A stretch of DNA of 64,000 bases from Caenibius sp. WL. Its GTDB lineage: Bacteria > Pseudomonadota > Alphaproteobacteria > Sphingomonadales > Sphingomonadaceae. Positions 8,178 to 14,699 of the stretch are shown piece by piece (position 1 is the first letter of the stretch; each line of letters starts with the position of its first letter). The notes under the pieces are model-generated. The model was given only the letters and a program-made list of their open reading frames with translations, had not been told where the DNA came from and ran no database searches. The stretch is from assembly GCF_019803445.1 (NCBI RefSeq), contig NZ_CP081844.1, forward strand, positions 3,360,501 through 3,424,500, in the 5' to 3' direction. The position numbers were made by a program, and so were the translations under genes.

Positions 8178-9080
8178 ATGGCAACGCAGCCTTTCGAAAA
8201 TCTGCCTTCCCCTTTCCTTTCGGATACCTTTCAACGCACACTTTCTTCCTGGAACCGGGAGCGGCTGGCCCCGGCCTTTCCCGCCGCCGATTGGGAACTG
8301 GCGCAGAGGCGCGCCTACAATATGCAGCGGCTCGAACGGGCTTTCCTCGAAAGCCTGCGGGCGGAAGTCAGCCACAGGGCGAAGGCTGTTCCCCGGGAGC
8401 CCGGCCCGTTCATGGAATGGTTCGAAAATCTCAAAGTGGCCGGCCCCGGACAGGGCGATCCCCTGTTCCCATGGCTGGCCGAAGAGGCGGACCGCAGCCA
8501 GATTTGCTGGATACTCGAACAGGAAGCGGCGGGCGAAGCGGGGTTTGACGATCTCGTTGCCCTGACTCAGGTCAAGCTGCCTTCCGGCCCCAAGCTGGAG
8601 CTGGCGCGCAATTATTGGGACGAGATGGGGCGCGGCAATGCCAAGGGCATGCATGGCCCGATGCTCGCGCGGCTTGTCGAAGCGCTCGATCTGCATCCGG
8701 CCATCGAAACCACGGTATGGGAAAGCCTGGCGCTGGCCAATGCGATGACCGCGATGGCCACCACCCGCGCTTATGCATGGCACAGCGTCGGCGCGCTCGG
8801 GGTCATCGAACTGACCGCGTCCGGGCGTTCCGCCTATGTCGCCAAAGCGCTGCGCCGGATCGGCCTGAGCGGGAAGGAGCGGCAATATTTCGACCTCCAC
8901 GCCATGCTGGACATCAAGCATAGCGCCGACTGGAACCGCGAGGCGATCCTGCCACTGGTGGAAGAAGACCCGCGCCGCGCCGTCGCCATTGCGGAAGGGG
9001 CCTTGATTCGGCTGGAAGCAGGCAAGCGCTGCTTCGACCGCTATCGCCGTGCATTGTGGAACGCGCCCGCCCATTCCTGA
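8178..9080 (+). CDS. Iron-containing redox enzyme family (haem-oxygenase-like diiron oxidase) protein
   Basis: A 300-residue, mostly helical protein resembling the haem-oxygenase-like iron-containing redox family (PF14518 type). The family-like blocks are NYWDEMGRG near residue 145, GMHGPMLARL, and AWHSVGALGVIELTA near 195-210, followed by FDLHAMLDIKHS near 236-247, which supply carboxylate and His ligands. Such proteins bind a non-haem diiron centre and oxidise small molecules; the substrate is unknown. A low-affinity iron permease homologue follows 88 nt later, which fits an iron-linked role. A hairpin overlaps the ribosome site. Confidence 0.75.
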   Translation: MATQPFENLPSPFLSDTFQRTLSSWNRERLAPAFPAADWELAQRRAYNMQRLERAFLESLRAEVSHRAKAVPREPGPFMEWFENLKVAGPGQGDPLFPWLAEEADRSQICWILEQEAAGEAGFDDLVALTQVKLPSGPKLELARNYWDEMGRGNAKGMHGPMLARLVEALDLHPAIETTVWESLALANAMTAMATTRAYAWHSVGALGVIELTASGRSAYVAKALRRIGLSGKERQYFDLHAMLDIKHSADWNREAILPLVEEDPRRAVAIAEGALIRLEAGKRCFDRYRRALWNAPAHS

Positions 9081-9167
9081 AGGCCGAAAAGCAGCGGAAG
9101 GCAGCCGGGCACCACAGCCCCGCCTTCTCCCCAGACATTCCAGCACCATACAAACAGGAGGCTTTCC

Positions 9168-9578
9168 GTGGATCACATATTCACCAGAATATCCGGCGGA
9201 TCGTCGCGCATCATGGGGCGGCCGGTTTCCTTCATCATTTCCGTTCTGTTCGTGATCGTATGGGCGCTTAGCGGGCCCGTCCTGAATTATTCCGACACCT
9301 GGCAACTGATTATCAACACCGCGACCACGGTGCTTACATTCCTGGCCGTGTTCCTCATCCAGAACAGCCAGAACCGCGATGCGGCCGCGATGCAGGCGAA
9401 ATTGGACGAAGTTCTGCGCGCGCTGGAAAACGCGCGGGTCGAATTCGTGGGTATCGAGCATCTGACCGACGCCGAGATCGAGAAAATCAGGGAAGCGCTG
9501 GAACACGATATCGGCGACGGGGACGGGCGCAACAGCACGACGGGGACGACAGTCGAGCGCCTGCTGGAACGTTATTGA
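9168..9578 (+). CDS. Low-affinity iron permease family membrane protein
   Basis: A 136-residue protein with two membrane helices (residues about 20-38 and 48-66) joined by GPVLNYSDTWQLIIN, followed by the family motif FLIQNSQNRD and a charged cytoplasmic tail. The pattern matches the bacterial low-affinity iron permease family (PF04120 type). Transport by these short bacterial members is not well established. Translation starts at GTG 9168 with AGGAGGC 5 nt upstream. Its neighbour is the diiron-type gene at 8178-9080. Confidence 0.82.
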   Translation: MDHIFTRISGGSSRIMGRPVSFIISVLFVIVWALSGPVLNYSDTWQLIINTATTVLTFLAVFLIQNSQNRDAAAMQAKLDEVLRALENARVEFVGIEHLTDAEIEKIREALEHDIGDGDGRNSTTGTTVERLLERY

Positions 9579-9614
9579 ACCCGGCGCTGTCGGACGCGTA
9601 ACGCGAAGGGCAGT

Positions 9615-9815
9615 CTAGCCCTGGCCAGTCCTGCGGAAAATGTTCCACAGGCCGCCCACTTCGAGTCTCAGCGAAAACCTGTACTGATCGTTCTCGAACA
9701 CGTCCGCTTCGCCGCAGTTCAACCGGCTGACCATATGGAAAGCATCCGTCTGGTCAGCGTTGAATATCGCTGCCGGTTCGCTCTTGTCGATGGGAACAAT
9801 GGTCATTCGGCGCAT
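9615..9815 (-). CDS. Small conserved-looking hypothetical protein
   Basis: A 66-residue soluble protein beginning MRRMTIVPIDKSE, with a central RFSLRLEVGGLWNIF segment that has an alternating beta-strand pattern. The start at 9815 is supported by GGAGC 6 nt upstream. I do not recognise the family. It lies among other small genes of the stress cluster, transcribed against the iron permease gene. Confidence 0.55.
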   Translation of the reverse strand: MRRMTIVPIDKSEPAAIFNADQTDAFHMVSRLNCGEADVFENDQYRFSLRLEVGGLWNIFRRTGQG

Positions 9816-9929
9816 GGCGATGCTCCATACTTGGCGGGAGCACGCAACAATGCTGTCTCTCGGCACCAGCTGCCGTTCAATCAGGCTGGTGATGGCCGCC
9901 TTTTACCCCCTTTCGCCCGGAGAACCGAA

Positions 9930-10145
9930 TCATTTCTGGGCGCGGATCGATTTCCGGCCGTCACGCAGGCCGCTTCCGGCGGCAATCTGCAAGGCTTTTC
10001 CAAACCTTGCGCCCAGCGCATGGGCGAAGCTTTGCGGCCAGGGGGCTTTCAACGCGCGCAGCCAGTTGCCCAGTTCGCTTATCATCCAGATCAGCATCGC
10101 CGCGCTGCCGATCAACAGGAAAAACTGCGCCACGCCCTTCAGCAT
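9930..10145 (-). CDS. Small single-span membrane protein
   Basis: A 71-residue protein with one N-terminal hydrophobic helix (GVAQFFLLIGSAAMLIWM) and a basic tail (RDGRKSIRAQK). ATG 10145 has a strong ribosome site (GAGGGGGATTT). The function is unknown. The region 10146-10390 to its right contains no gene I can support. Confidence 0.6.
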   Translation of the reverse strand: MLKGVAQFFLLIGSAAMLIWMISELGNWLRALKAPWPQSFAHALGARFGKALQIAAGSGLRDGRKSIRAQK

Positions 10146-10390
10146 AAATCCCCCTCGGGCGCTGGCGTTTATCACCCTTTGCGCCCCTTGCCGGCCATCG
10201 GACCTGCCAGATCGTTTTATCGCGTTTTCCGCAAAGATGCGCCACCTCTCTCGGCTCTGTCCACATATCGGACAGTTCGCGGTGCATCGCCTCTTCTTGC
10301 AGGATGTTCGGGGCCCGGCGGCCAGCCCGGCAATCCGTCTTTCAAACCCCACCGTTCACCCGGCAAGACGGCAAACTGGCCGCCAAGCGC

Positions 10391-10414
10391 GGAACCAAGC
10401 GGCGTCCAGGCGTT
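10391..10414 (+). promoter_or_regulatory. EcfG-like promoter with 15-nt spacer, upstream of the entericidin gene
   Basis: GGAAC (10391-10395) and CGTT (10411-10414) are separated by 15 nt, one less than the 16-17 nt consensus. The element sits 26 nt before the entericidin start codon. Both boxes are perfect but the spacing is short. Confidence 0.5.
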
Positions 10415-10440
10415 TGCCCAAGAATATGAGGAGAGACGCC

Positions 10441-10575
10441 ATGTCCAAGCTTGTACTTTCCGCCGCACTGGCCGCCAGCTTCCTGCTGGCCGCCTGCAAC
10501 ACCATCGAAGGGGCCGGGGAAGATATGCAGTCCGCCGGCGAAGCCGTTTCGGATACCGCGCAGGACACCAAGTGA
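10441..10575 (+). CDS. Entericidin-like small lipoprotein
   Basis: A 44-residue lipoprotein precursor: signal peptide with lipobox LLAAC (Cys19), then the entericidin-type core NTIEGAGEDMQSAGEAVSD. Entericidins are membrane lipoproteins linked to stationary-phase and toxin/antidote-like behaviour in E. coli; in alphaproteobacteria they are frequent general-stress targets. The ribosome site GAGGAGA lies 5 nt before ATG. An EcfG-like promoter with a short spacer lies directly upstream. Confidence 0.85.
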   Translation: MSKLVLSAALAASFLLAACNTIEGAGEDMQSAGEAVSDTAQDTK

Positions 10576-10654
10576 ACGGTATGGGGTGAACGGCACGGGG
10601 CAGCGGCAATTCCGCCAGCCTCCTCGTTCGGCTTACGGGTGGATGGAGAAAGAT

Positions 10655-10873
10655 ATGCCAACCTATTCGCTGGTTTTTTCCCAGGATGAGTGCGGCGAAG
10701 CACAGCGTATAGAATTCGATGCCGACGATCCGGCCGCCGCGTTGAGCCCGGCATTGTATGCCAGATCGGGCCGCGCCGCGGAACTGTGGGACGGCAACCG
10801 CAAGCTTGCCGATGTTATCCGCTGGGGGCCGGGATTCTGGCAGATCGGCATCCGGGCACAATCACCGCGATGA
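10655..10873 (+). CDS. Small hypothetical protein
   Basis: A 72-residue soluble protein, MPTYSLVFSQDE at the N-terminus, with an acidic middle (EFDADDPAAAL) and a tryptophan-rich end (RWGPGFWQIGI). The start at 10655 follows GGAGAAAGAT. I do not recognise a family. The last codons abut a perfect EcfG promoter that reads into the intergenic region downstream rather than into this gene. Confidence 0.6.
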   Translation: MPTYSLVFSQDECGEAQRIEFDADDPAAALSPALYARSGRAAELWDGNRKLADVIRWGPGFWQIGIRAQSPR

Positions 10874-10875
10874 AC

Positions 10876-10900
10876 GGAACCTCCGCGCGGCCTCCGCGTT
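10876..10900 (+). promoter_or_regulatory. EcfG promoter of a candidate small RNA
   Basis: GGAAC (10876-10880), a 16-nt spacer and CGTT (10897-10900) form a perfect match to the general stress sigma consensus. It begins 3 nt after the stop of the 10655-10873 gene. The next open reading frame starts only at 11132, beyond an intrinsic terminator at 10940-10979. Confidence 0.8.
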
Positions 10901-10906
10901 AAGCTG

Positions 10907-10979
10907 TCGTCTCTTTCACCGAGACGCGTTTATCAACTGACCTGCGGCACCAACCTTACCCGTTTGCCGCAGGTTTTTT
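10907..10979 (+). ncRNA. Candidate EcfG-dependent small RNA (about 73 nt)
   Basis: Transcription from the promoter at 10876-10900 should begin about 7 nt after CGTT. The predicted RNA has a 5' hairpin, CGTCTC (10908-10913) paired with GAGACG (10921-10926) around loop TTTCACC, an unpaired linker, and a terminator hairpin at 10940-10974 ending in six T. There is no start codon with a ribosome site inside. The layout (stress-sigma promoter, exposed 5' loop, 3' terminator) resembles Caulobacter GsrN in logic; I do not claim sequence homology. The boundaries are inferred. Confidence 0.65.
10940..10979 (+). terminator. Rho-independent terminator
   Basis: A perfect 10-bp stem, ACCTGCGGCA (10940-10949) with TGCCGCAGGT (10965-10974), is followed immediately by a T run (10974-10979). 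The 15-nt loop is C-rich (CCAACCTTACCCG). It forms the 3' end of the candidate small RNA and could also end the 10655-10873 transcript. Confidence 0.88.
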
Positions 10980-11131
10980 GATGCCTGAAATGCGCCGCCC
11001 CCGGGGCGCTGAATAGCCCCGGCAGCGCTCATCCCATAAACGGTTCGCCTTGTCGCTGCGCCGCTCCGGCACGGAAACGAATGCTCTTCCGAGGCGTCTC
11101 ATCAACGGACGGGATAACCACGGAGAATGGT

Positions 11132-11326
11132 ATGCCCAACAACCAGAACGACCGGAACCAGCAGCAGAACCAGTCTGGTCAGGACACCAACCGTCAGCGT
11201 CAGCAGGAACAGCAGAACCAACCCGGCCAGCAGGGCCAGGATCAGGACAGGCAGCGCCAGCAGGAACAGGAACAAGAGCAGCGCCGCCAGCAGGGCGAAA
11301 ACCAGAAGCCCCAGCAGAACCGCTGA
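11132..11326 (+). CDS. Gln-rich low-complexity hydrophilic protein
   Basis: A 64-residue protein made almost entirely of Q, N, R, E, D, G and P (starts MPNNQNDRNQQQNQ, ends QKPQQNR), with repeats of the RQRQQEQ type. It has no hydrophobic segment and is probably disordered. A good ribosome site (CGGAGAATGGT) precedes ATG 11132. Hydrophilin-like proteins of this kind are often stress-induced; that role is inference from composition and from the hemerythrin gene 52 nt downstream. A weak two-mismatch EcfG-like site occurs at 11073-11098. Confidence 0.68.
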   Translation: MPNNQNDRNQQQNQSGQDTNRQRQQEQQNQPGQQGQDQDRQRQQEQEQEQRRQQGENQKPQQNR

Positions 11327-11378
11327 TATCGGAGGGCGGCTGCGGCCGCCCTTTTCCACCCCAACAAGGATATTGGTT

Positions 11379-11888
11379 ATGCCTGAGCAATTCACGGACG
11401 CCATCGCGCTTCTGAAAGCCGATCATCGCACGGTGGAAGAGCTGTTCCAGCAATACGAGAACACGAAGACCGCGAGCAAGAAACAGAGCCTGGCGCACAA
11501 GATCTGTGTTGAACTGAAAATGCACACGACGATCGAGGAAGAAATCTTCTATCCCAGCTTCCGGGGAAAGATCGACGACAGCACGTTGAACGAAGCCTAT
11601 GTCGAACATGACGGCGCCAAAGTGCTGATCAACGATATCGAATCGTCCAGCCCCGAGGACGAGTTCTTCGATGCCAAGGTGAAAGTGCTGTCGGAAGACA
11701 TCAAACATCACGTGCATGAGGAAGAGATGCGCGGCGACGGCATGTTCGCCCAGTGCCGCAAGACCGATGTGGATCTCGTCGCGCTGCGCCATCAGATGAT
11801 GATGCGCAAAAGGGATCTTCAGGCGCAGGAGAAGAACGGCGGCCTGCCGGAAGCGCAGCCTCTTGCCGTCAATCTGATCGCTGCCTGA
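11379..11888 (+). CDS. Hemerythrin domain protein
   Basis: A 169-residue four-helix protein with hemerythrin-type ligands in order: DH in LLKADHRTVEELF (about residue 16), H and E in KMHTTIEEEIFYP (about 49-54), YVEHDGAK (about 76) and HHVHEEE (about 110-115). Such proteins bind a non-haem diiron centre and O2 or NO and can act in oxygen or iron sensing. ATG 11379 has AAGGA 8 nt upstream. It is followed by two more small genes in the same direction and probably belongs to a stress operon from 11132 to 12475. Confidence 0.9.
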   Translation: MPEQFTDAIALLKADHRTVEELFQQYENTKTASKKQSLAHKICVELKMHTTIEEEIFYPSFRGKIDDSTLNEAYVEHDGAKVLINDIESSSPEDEFFDAKVKVLSEDIKHHVHEEEMRGDGMFAQCRKTDVDLVALRHQMMMRKRDLQAQEKNGGLPEAQPLAVNLIAA

Positions 11889-11930
11889 CACGCCGGGCGG
11901 GTCGCCCCCCGCCCAGACACGGAGCATGTT

Positions 11931-12086
11931 ATGCCTGATCAAACCGCCCGCACGACGGAGCCACCCACGCATCTGCCCGCGCACAAAGGGCAGGAGAAAC
12001 GGGACCGCGAACAAGCGCCGCGAGAAGAACGCCGCCGCCAGAAAGGCGAGGATGATCGGCTGCAACCGCCCCATGACAACCGGTGA
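11931..12086 (+). CDS. Small charged hydrophilic protein
   Basis: A 51-residue protein (MPDQTARTTE at the N-terminus, a REERRRQKGEDD basic/acidic core). GGAGC stands 5 nt before ATG 11931. It is fully hydrophilic and probably disordered, like the Gln-rich protein at 11132, and lies between the hemerythrin and PRC-barrel genes (42 and 26 nt gaps). Function unknown. Confidence 0.55.
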   Translation: MPDQTARTTEPPTHLPAHKGQEKRDREQAPREERRRQKGEDDRLQPPHDNR

Positions 12087-12112
12087 CCGACTGGCGCCGC
12101 AAAGGATATCCC

Positions 12113-12475
12113 ATGACTGTAGAAACGAATGAAACCTGCCGCCTGATCGCTTCCAACAAAGTGGAAGGCACCGCCGTTTACAACCACGAGGGCGAGAAGC
12201 TCGGCGCGATTTACAACTTCATGGTCGACAAGCGGTCCGGCCAGGTCGAATACGCCGTGCTGCAATTCGGCGGCTTCCTGGGCATTGGCAGCGACTATTA
12301 CCCGCTGCCGTGGCAGGTGCTGACCTATCATGAGAGCGAGGGCGGCTATGTGATCGACCTCGACAAGGAAACGCTCAACGAAGCGCCGCGCTATGCCGCC
12401 AATGCCGAACCGGATTTCGATGAAACCTACGGCCGTCAGGTCCATCAGTTCTATGGCCTGACCTACCCTTACTGA
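12113..12475 (+). CDS. PRC-barrel domain protein
   Basis: A 120-residue PRC-barrel protein. The barrel is visible at residues 8-75: LIASNKVEGTAVYN, GEKLGAIYNFMVDKRSGQVE, YAVLQFGGFLGIGSDYYPLPW. The tail ends YGRQVHQFYGLTYPY. PRC-barrel proteins of this size are soluble and common in alphaproteobacterial stress regulons; the role is unknown. ATG 12113 is preceded by AAAGGA. Two strong hairpins follow the stop. Confidence 0.88.
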   Translation: MTVETNETCRLIASNKVEGTAVYNHEGEKLGAIYNFMVDKRSGQVEYAVLQFGGFLGIGSDYYPLPWQVLTYHESEGGYVIDLDKETLNEAPRYAANAEPDFDETYGRQVHQFYGLTYPY

Positions 12476-12486
12476 CCATACGAAAA

Positions 12487-12550
12487 CGGCCAGGGTTCGC
12501 CCTGGCCGATCATCGCAAACCACCTGCAGGGCCGCCCAGCGGCGGCCCTG
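12487..12550. terminator. Two consecutive hairpins between convergent genes
   Basis: CGGCCAGGG/CCCTGGCCG (12487-12508, loop of 4) is followed on the minus strand by TTTT, and CAGGGCCGCC/GGCGGCCCTG (12527-12550, loop CAGC) is a perfect 10-bp stem. Together they separate the PRC-barrel gene from the oppositely oriented lipoprotein gene and probably end both transcripts. Confidence 0.8.
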
Positions 12551-12559
12551 TAACCCGGA

Positions 12560-12862
12560 TTACTGCGCAGGAGCCTTATCCGCCTGCTTTTCGATCGCAT
12601 CCGCTTTCGCATCGCCTGCATCGCGAACCGCATCGGCCGTGTTTTCCTGTGCGTTTTCAGCCGCGCTGTCGACGCCATCCACGACGGGGTCCTTGTTGTC
12701 GGCTGTCGCTTCCAGTGCGTCGGCCTGCGCTTCCGCGGAATCGCGCACCGCATCGGCGCGGTCTTCCGCGGCATTTTCCTGCGCGCTGTCGCACCCTGCA
12801 AGGGCAAGGCCCAGCACGGCCGCCGAAACAAGTCCGGCCATCGGTTTCGAAAATCTCTTCAT
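12560..12862 (-). CDS. Ala/Asp-rich small lipoprotein under EcfG control
   Basis: A 100-residue lipoprotein precursor: signal peptide with lipobox LALAGC (Cys25), then amphipathic repeats of the form AxDxxADAVRD and ENxxxNTADAVRDAGDAKADA, alpha-helical and rich in Ala, Asp and Glu. This periodicity resembles late-embryogenesis-abundant or apolipoprotein-like proteins. ATG 12862 follows GGGGAG. A perfect EcfG promoter lies about 97 nt upstream on the same strand, so it is predicted to be a general stress gene. Confidence 0.8.
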   Translation of the reverse strand: MKRFSKPMAGLVSAAVLGLALAGCDSAQENAAEDRADAVRDSAEAQADALEATADNKDPVVDGVDSAAENAQENTADAVRDAGDAKADAIEKQADKAPAQ

Positions 12863-12958
12863 AACATACTCCCCAGTGGTCGCCGCCGGATGCCTCGACA
12901 TGCGCATGCGAAAGCATCTGACGGCGATTGGTACTTGCGTCATGCAAGCAAGACCCTC

Positions 12959-12983
12959 AACGTTCGAGAGGTTTTCGCGTTCC
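12959..12983 (-). promoter_or_regulatory. EcfG promoter of the Ala/Asp-rich lipoprotein gene
   Basis: On the minus strand GGAAC (12983-12979), a 16-nt spacer and CGTT (12962-12959) match the consensus exactly. The predicted 5' leader to the start codon at 12862 is about 90 nt. No other gene lies between. From here to 13,154 I see no gene. Confidence 0.82.
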
Positions 12984-13154
12984 GAATATCCGCGAAAGCA
13001 AGCCCCCCATGCGGCGAGGAGCAGCATTTCAACGATGGATGGAACAGCACGATTCCGCCCCTGGGGAGAGATTGCGCGCTTTCGCGCCATTCCGGGCATC
13101 GGATAGCGAACGGCGAACCGATTGAGGCAAAAGATTGATTTTCAAGGGAAGTAG

Positions 13155-13172
13155 CTGGATGCCCCGCGAGGA
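13155..13172 (-). repeat. Distal attachment-site copy: 18-bp remnant of the tRNA-Gln 3' end
   Basis: CTGGATGCCCCGCGAGGA is identical to 44701-44718, the acceptor-stem 3' half and CCA of tRNA-Gln, and to 29243-29260. It marks the left end of element A. It is shorter than the 49-bp copy at 29243, which fits an older or different integration event. Confidence 0.7.
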
Positions 13173-13224
13173 GGAGATAGGTCCCACGGGAAACCCGCTG
13201 ATTTGCGTAGTTTCTTTGTCTCAG

Positions 13225-13249
13225 ATGGGGCGTTTCGTACCCCATTTTT
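13225..13249 (+). terminator. Intrinsic terminator near the left end of element A
   Basis: ATGGGG (13225-13230) and CCCCAT (13240-13245) form a stem around a 9-nt loop, followed by a T run to 13249. It lies just inside the left att copy and insulates element A from rightward transcription. Confidence 0.65.
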
Positions 13250-13286
13250 GTACCACCAACAAGGGGCGGGAGGCCCAGACGACGAT

Positions 13287-13454
13287 ATGAAAACCACCAA
13301 CAACACTCAGGCCACTATCGAAATCCTGGACGGCGAAGCGCTCGATATGGGCGGCGGCTCATTCATGCTTATCCAGGAATGCGACCACTACGGCCCCCAA
13401 CGCATTCTGATCCAGGAGGATGACTTGCGTCGCCTTCTGGCAGCTTTGGGCTAA
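13287..13454 (+). CDS. Small hypothetical phage-type protein
   Basis: A 55-residue acidic protein, MKTTNNTQATIEIL at the N-terminus, ending LIQEDDLRRLLAALG. GGGAGG lies 14 nt before ATG 13287, a little far. The family is unknown. It is followed 6 nt later by another tiny gene, as in compact phage operons. Confidence 0.5.
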   Translation: MKTTNNTQATIEILDGEALDMGGGSFMLIQECDHYGPQRILIQEDDLRRLLAALG

Positions 13455-13460
13455 CCTGCC

Positions 13461-13640
13461 GTGGCCTGGTGGGAATGGATCATCATGCTCGGCCTGTGGG
13501 GCTGGGTCGCTGCCGATATGGCACTCTTACGGCGATGGACACACGAGAACCTTGTGCTCGTTAACGAGCGCCGAAAGGAAGCGTGTCACGCCCTAGAATA
13601 CGATATCCGCGAACTGAAACGTGGCCAGCGGAAATTCTGA
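13461..13640 (+). CDS. Small membrane-anchored phage-type protein
   Basis: A 59-residue protein from GTG 13461. A Trp-rich N-terminal hydrophobic segment (WWEWIIMLGLWGWVAADMALL) is followed by a charged helix with EN..NERRKEA and ends ELKRGQRKF. It resembles the small membrane/coiled-coil proteins found near phage lysis or tail regions (inference). It directly follows the 13287 gene, and a UUCG-capped hairpin follows it. Confidence 0.5.
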   Translation: MAWWEWIIMLGLWGWVAADMALLRRWTHENLVLVNERRKEACHALEYDIRELKRGQRKF

Positions 13641-13647
13641 TAACGGA

Positions 13648-13667
13648 CGGGGGGCTTCGGCCTCCCG
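13648..13667 (+). terminator. UUCG-capped hairpin
   Basis: CGGGGGGC (13648-13655), loop TTCG, then GCCTCCCG (13660-13667) gives an 8-bp stem with one G-T pair. It begins 8 nt after the stop of the preceding small gene. There is no T run, but position and stability suggest an end-of-transcript hairpin. Confidence 0.55.
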
Positions 13668-13810
13668 CTTCATATCCCCCAAATTCAGAAGATATGAAGT
13701 AAGACTTCCTCATGCTTTCCTGCAGATAAAAATCCCCAAAATACAGAAATTTGACTAAAATCTAATTTGTGATATATGGAGGTTTGCAGGATTATTTTAT
13801 AGAGGAAAAA

Positions 13811-13987
13811 TTGCTTAACTTCATTGCAACTTTCTTTTTAATTATTTCTTCCATGTTGATCGTCGCAACCTACATGCGATTTAGAACACCCCAGCCGGAG
13901 CCCGGCGTTTCTTCCGGAACCGCAGCAATACCGGCTTTCGGGTTAGCGTTTGCCATGCTGGCTCTCGCAGGGATGCTGATGTTCTAG
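13811..13987 (+). CDS. Small two-span membrane protein in an AT-rich patch
   Basis: About 58 residues from TTG 13811, where GAGGAA lies 4-5 nt upstream; an in-frame GTG at 13769 has no ribosome site. Two hydrophobic helices (FIATFFLIISSMLIVATYM and a C-terminal FGLAFAMLALAGMLMF) flank a proline-rich loop. The surrounding 13,680-13,860 stretch is conspicuously AT-rich against the GC-rich background, suggesting foreign origin. A bidirectional terminator follows. Confidence 0.45.
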   Translation: MLNFIATFFLIISSMLIVATYMRFRTPQPEPGVSSGTAAIPAFGLAFAMLALAGMLMF

Positions 13988-14012
13988 GGCCAACCGCCCA
14001 CCGAACCTCAGA

Positions 14013-14057
14013 AAATAACCCCTCCGGACACTGTGAGGTAATCCAGAGGGGTTATTT
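14013..14057. terminator. Bidirectional terminator
   Basis: AAATAACCCCTC (14013-14024) pairs perfectly with GAGGGGTTATTT (14046-14057), a 12-bp stem whose outer A/T arms serve as U tracts in both directions. It separates the rightward small gene from the leftward phage operon ending at 14061. Confidence 0.75.
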
Positions 14058-14060
14058 GCG

Positions 14061-14699
14061 TCAGCTCGTGGAGACGCCCTGACGCTCGGCCTCTACAGCC
14101 CTCGCTCGTTCCACCATCGCCTGAGCTTCAGCCAGCAGTGCGGCCTTCTCGTCTTCGCTCGGCAACGTGCGGGGCTCCCTTTTCTGCTCCCCGCTATCGC
14201 TGCGCGAACTTTCGAACAGTATATCTGTCTTTCTGTCCTGTAGCGCTATCCATTCATTCCTCCGCCCGCTGTACCATCTTGGGCAGAAACGGGGCATCGA
14301 ACCGTCAGGCTCGAACTGGAGGAATGCCCTGGGGTCATCTGGCGATGCTTCAGGGACCAGCCGGGCAGCTTCCCGCTTGGCCCAGGCAGCCAATGCTTGG
14401 CCCGCGTAGGAAGCGATGACGCACGTCCAGTACCAGACGCCCAGCGGCGACAGCAGGACCACTTTCCGGCCCAGTTCTCCCGAGACGTCATCCCCTTCAG
14501 CGACCTCTGCGCCAATGCTTCGGCAGCATTCAGGAATATCCGGATCATTCGCCGCCAGGTCCACCGTTGCGTAAGTGTATCCCAAGGCAGCGGCCAGGTC
14601 TCTGACGTCAAACCAGAGAGTTCCGTCAGCCTTCACAACGCGAACCGGATGCTTGTCCTTGAAGAGAAGTTCCACGCTCTCGTTATCAGGCGGTGTCAT
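14061..14699 (-). CDS. BRO-N domain antirepressor-like phage protein
   Basis: A 212-residue protein. Residues 8-110 have BRO-N features (VRVVKADGTLWFDVRDLAAA, LSPLGVWYW, ALAAWAKREAARLVP), and the tail is a charged coiled coil rich in E, R and A. BRO-N proteins bind DNA and often act as antirepressors. The start ATG 14699 overlaps the end of the upstream gene by 14 nt. It is the last gene of a leftward operon with two internal-virion-type proteins. Confidence 0.72.
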   Translation of the reverse strand: MTPPDNESVELLFKDKHPVRVVKADGTLWFDVRDLAAALGYTYATVDLAANDPDIPECCRSIGAEVAEGDDVSGELGRKVVLLSPLGVWYWTCVIASYAGQALAAWAKREAARLVPEASPDDPRAFLQFEPDGSMPRFCPRWYSGRRNEWIALQDRKTDILFESSRSDSGEQKREPRTLPSEDEKAALLAEAQAMVERARAVEAERQGVSTS

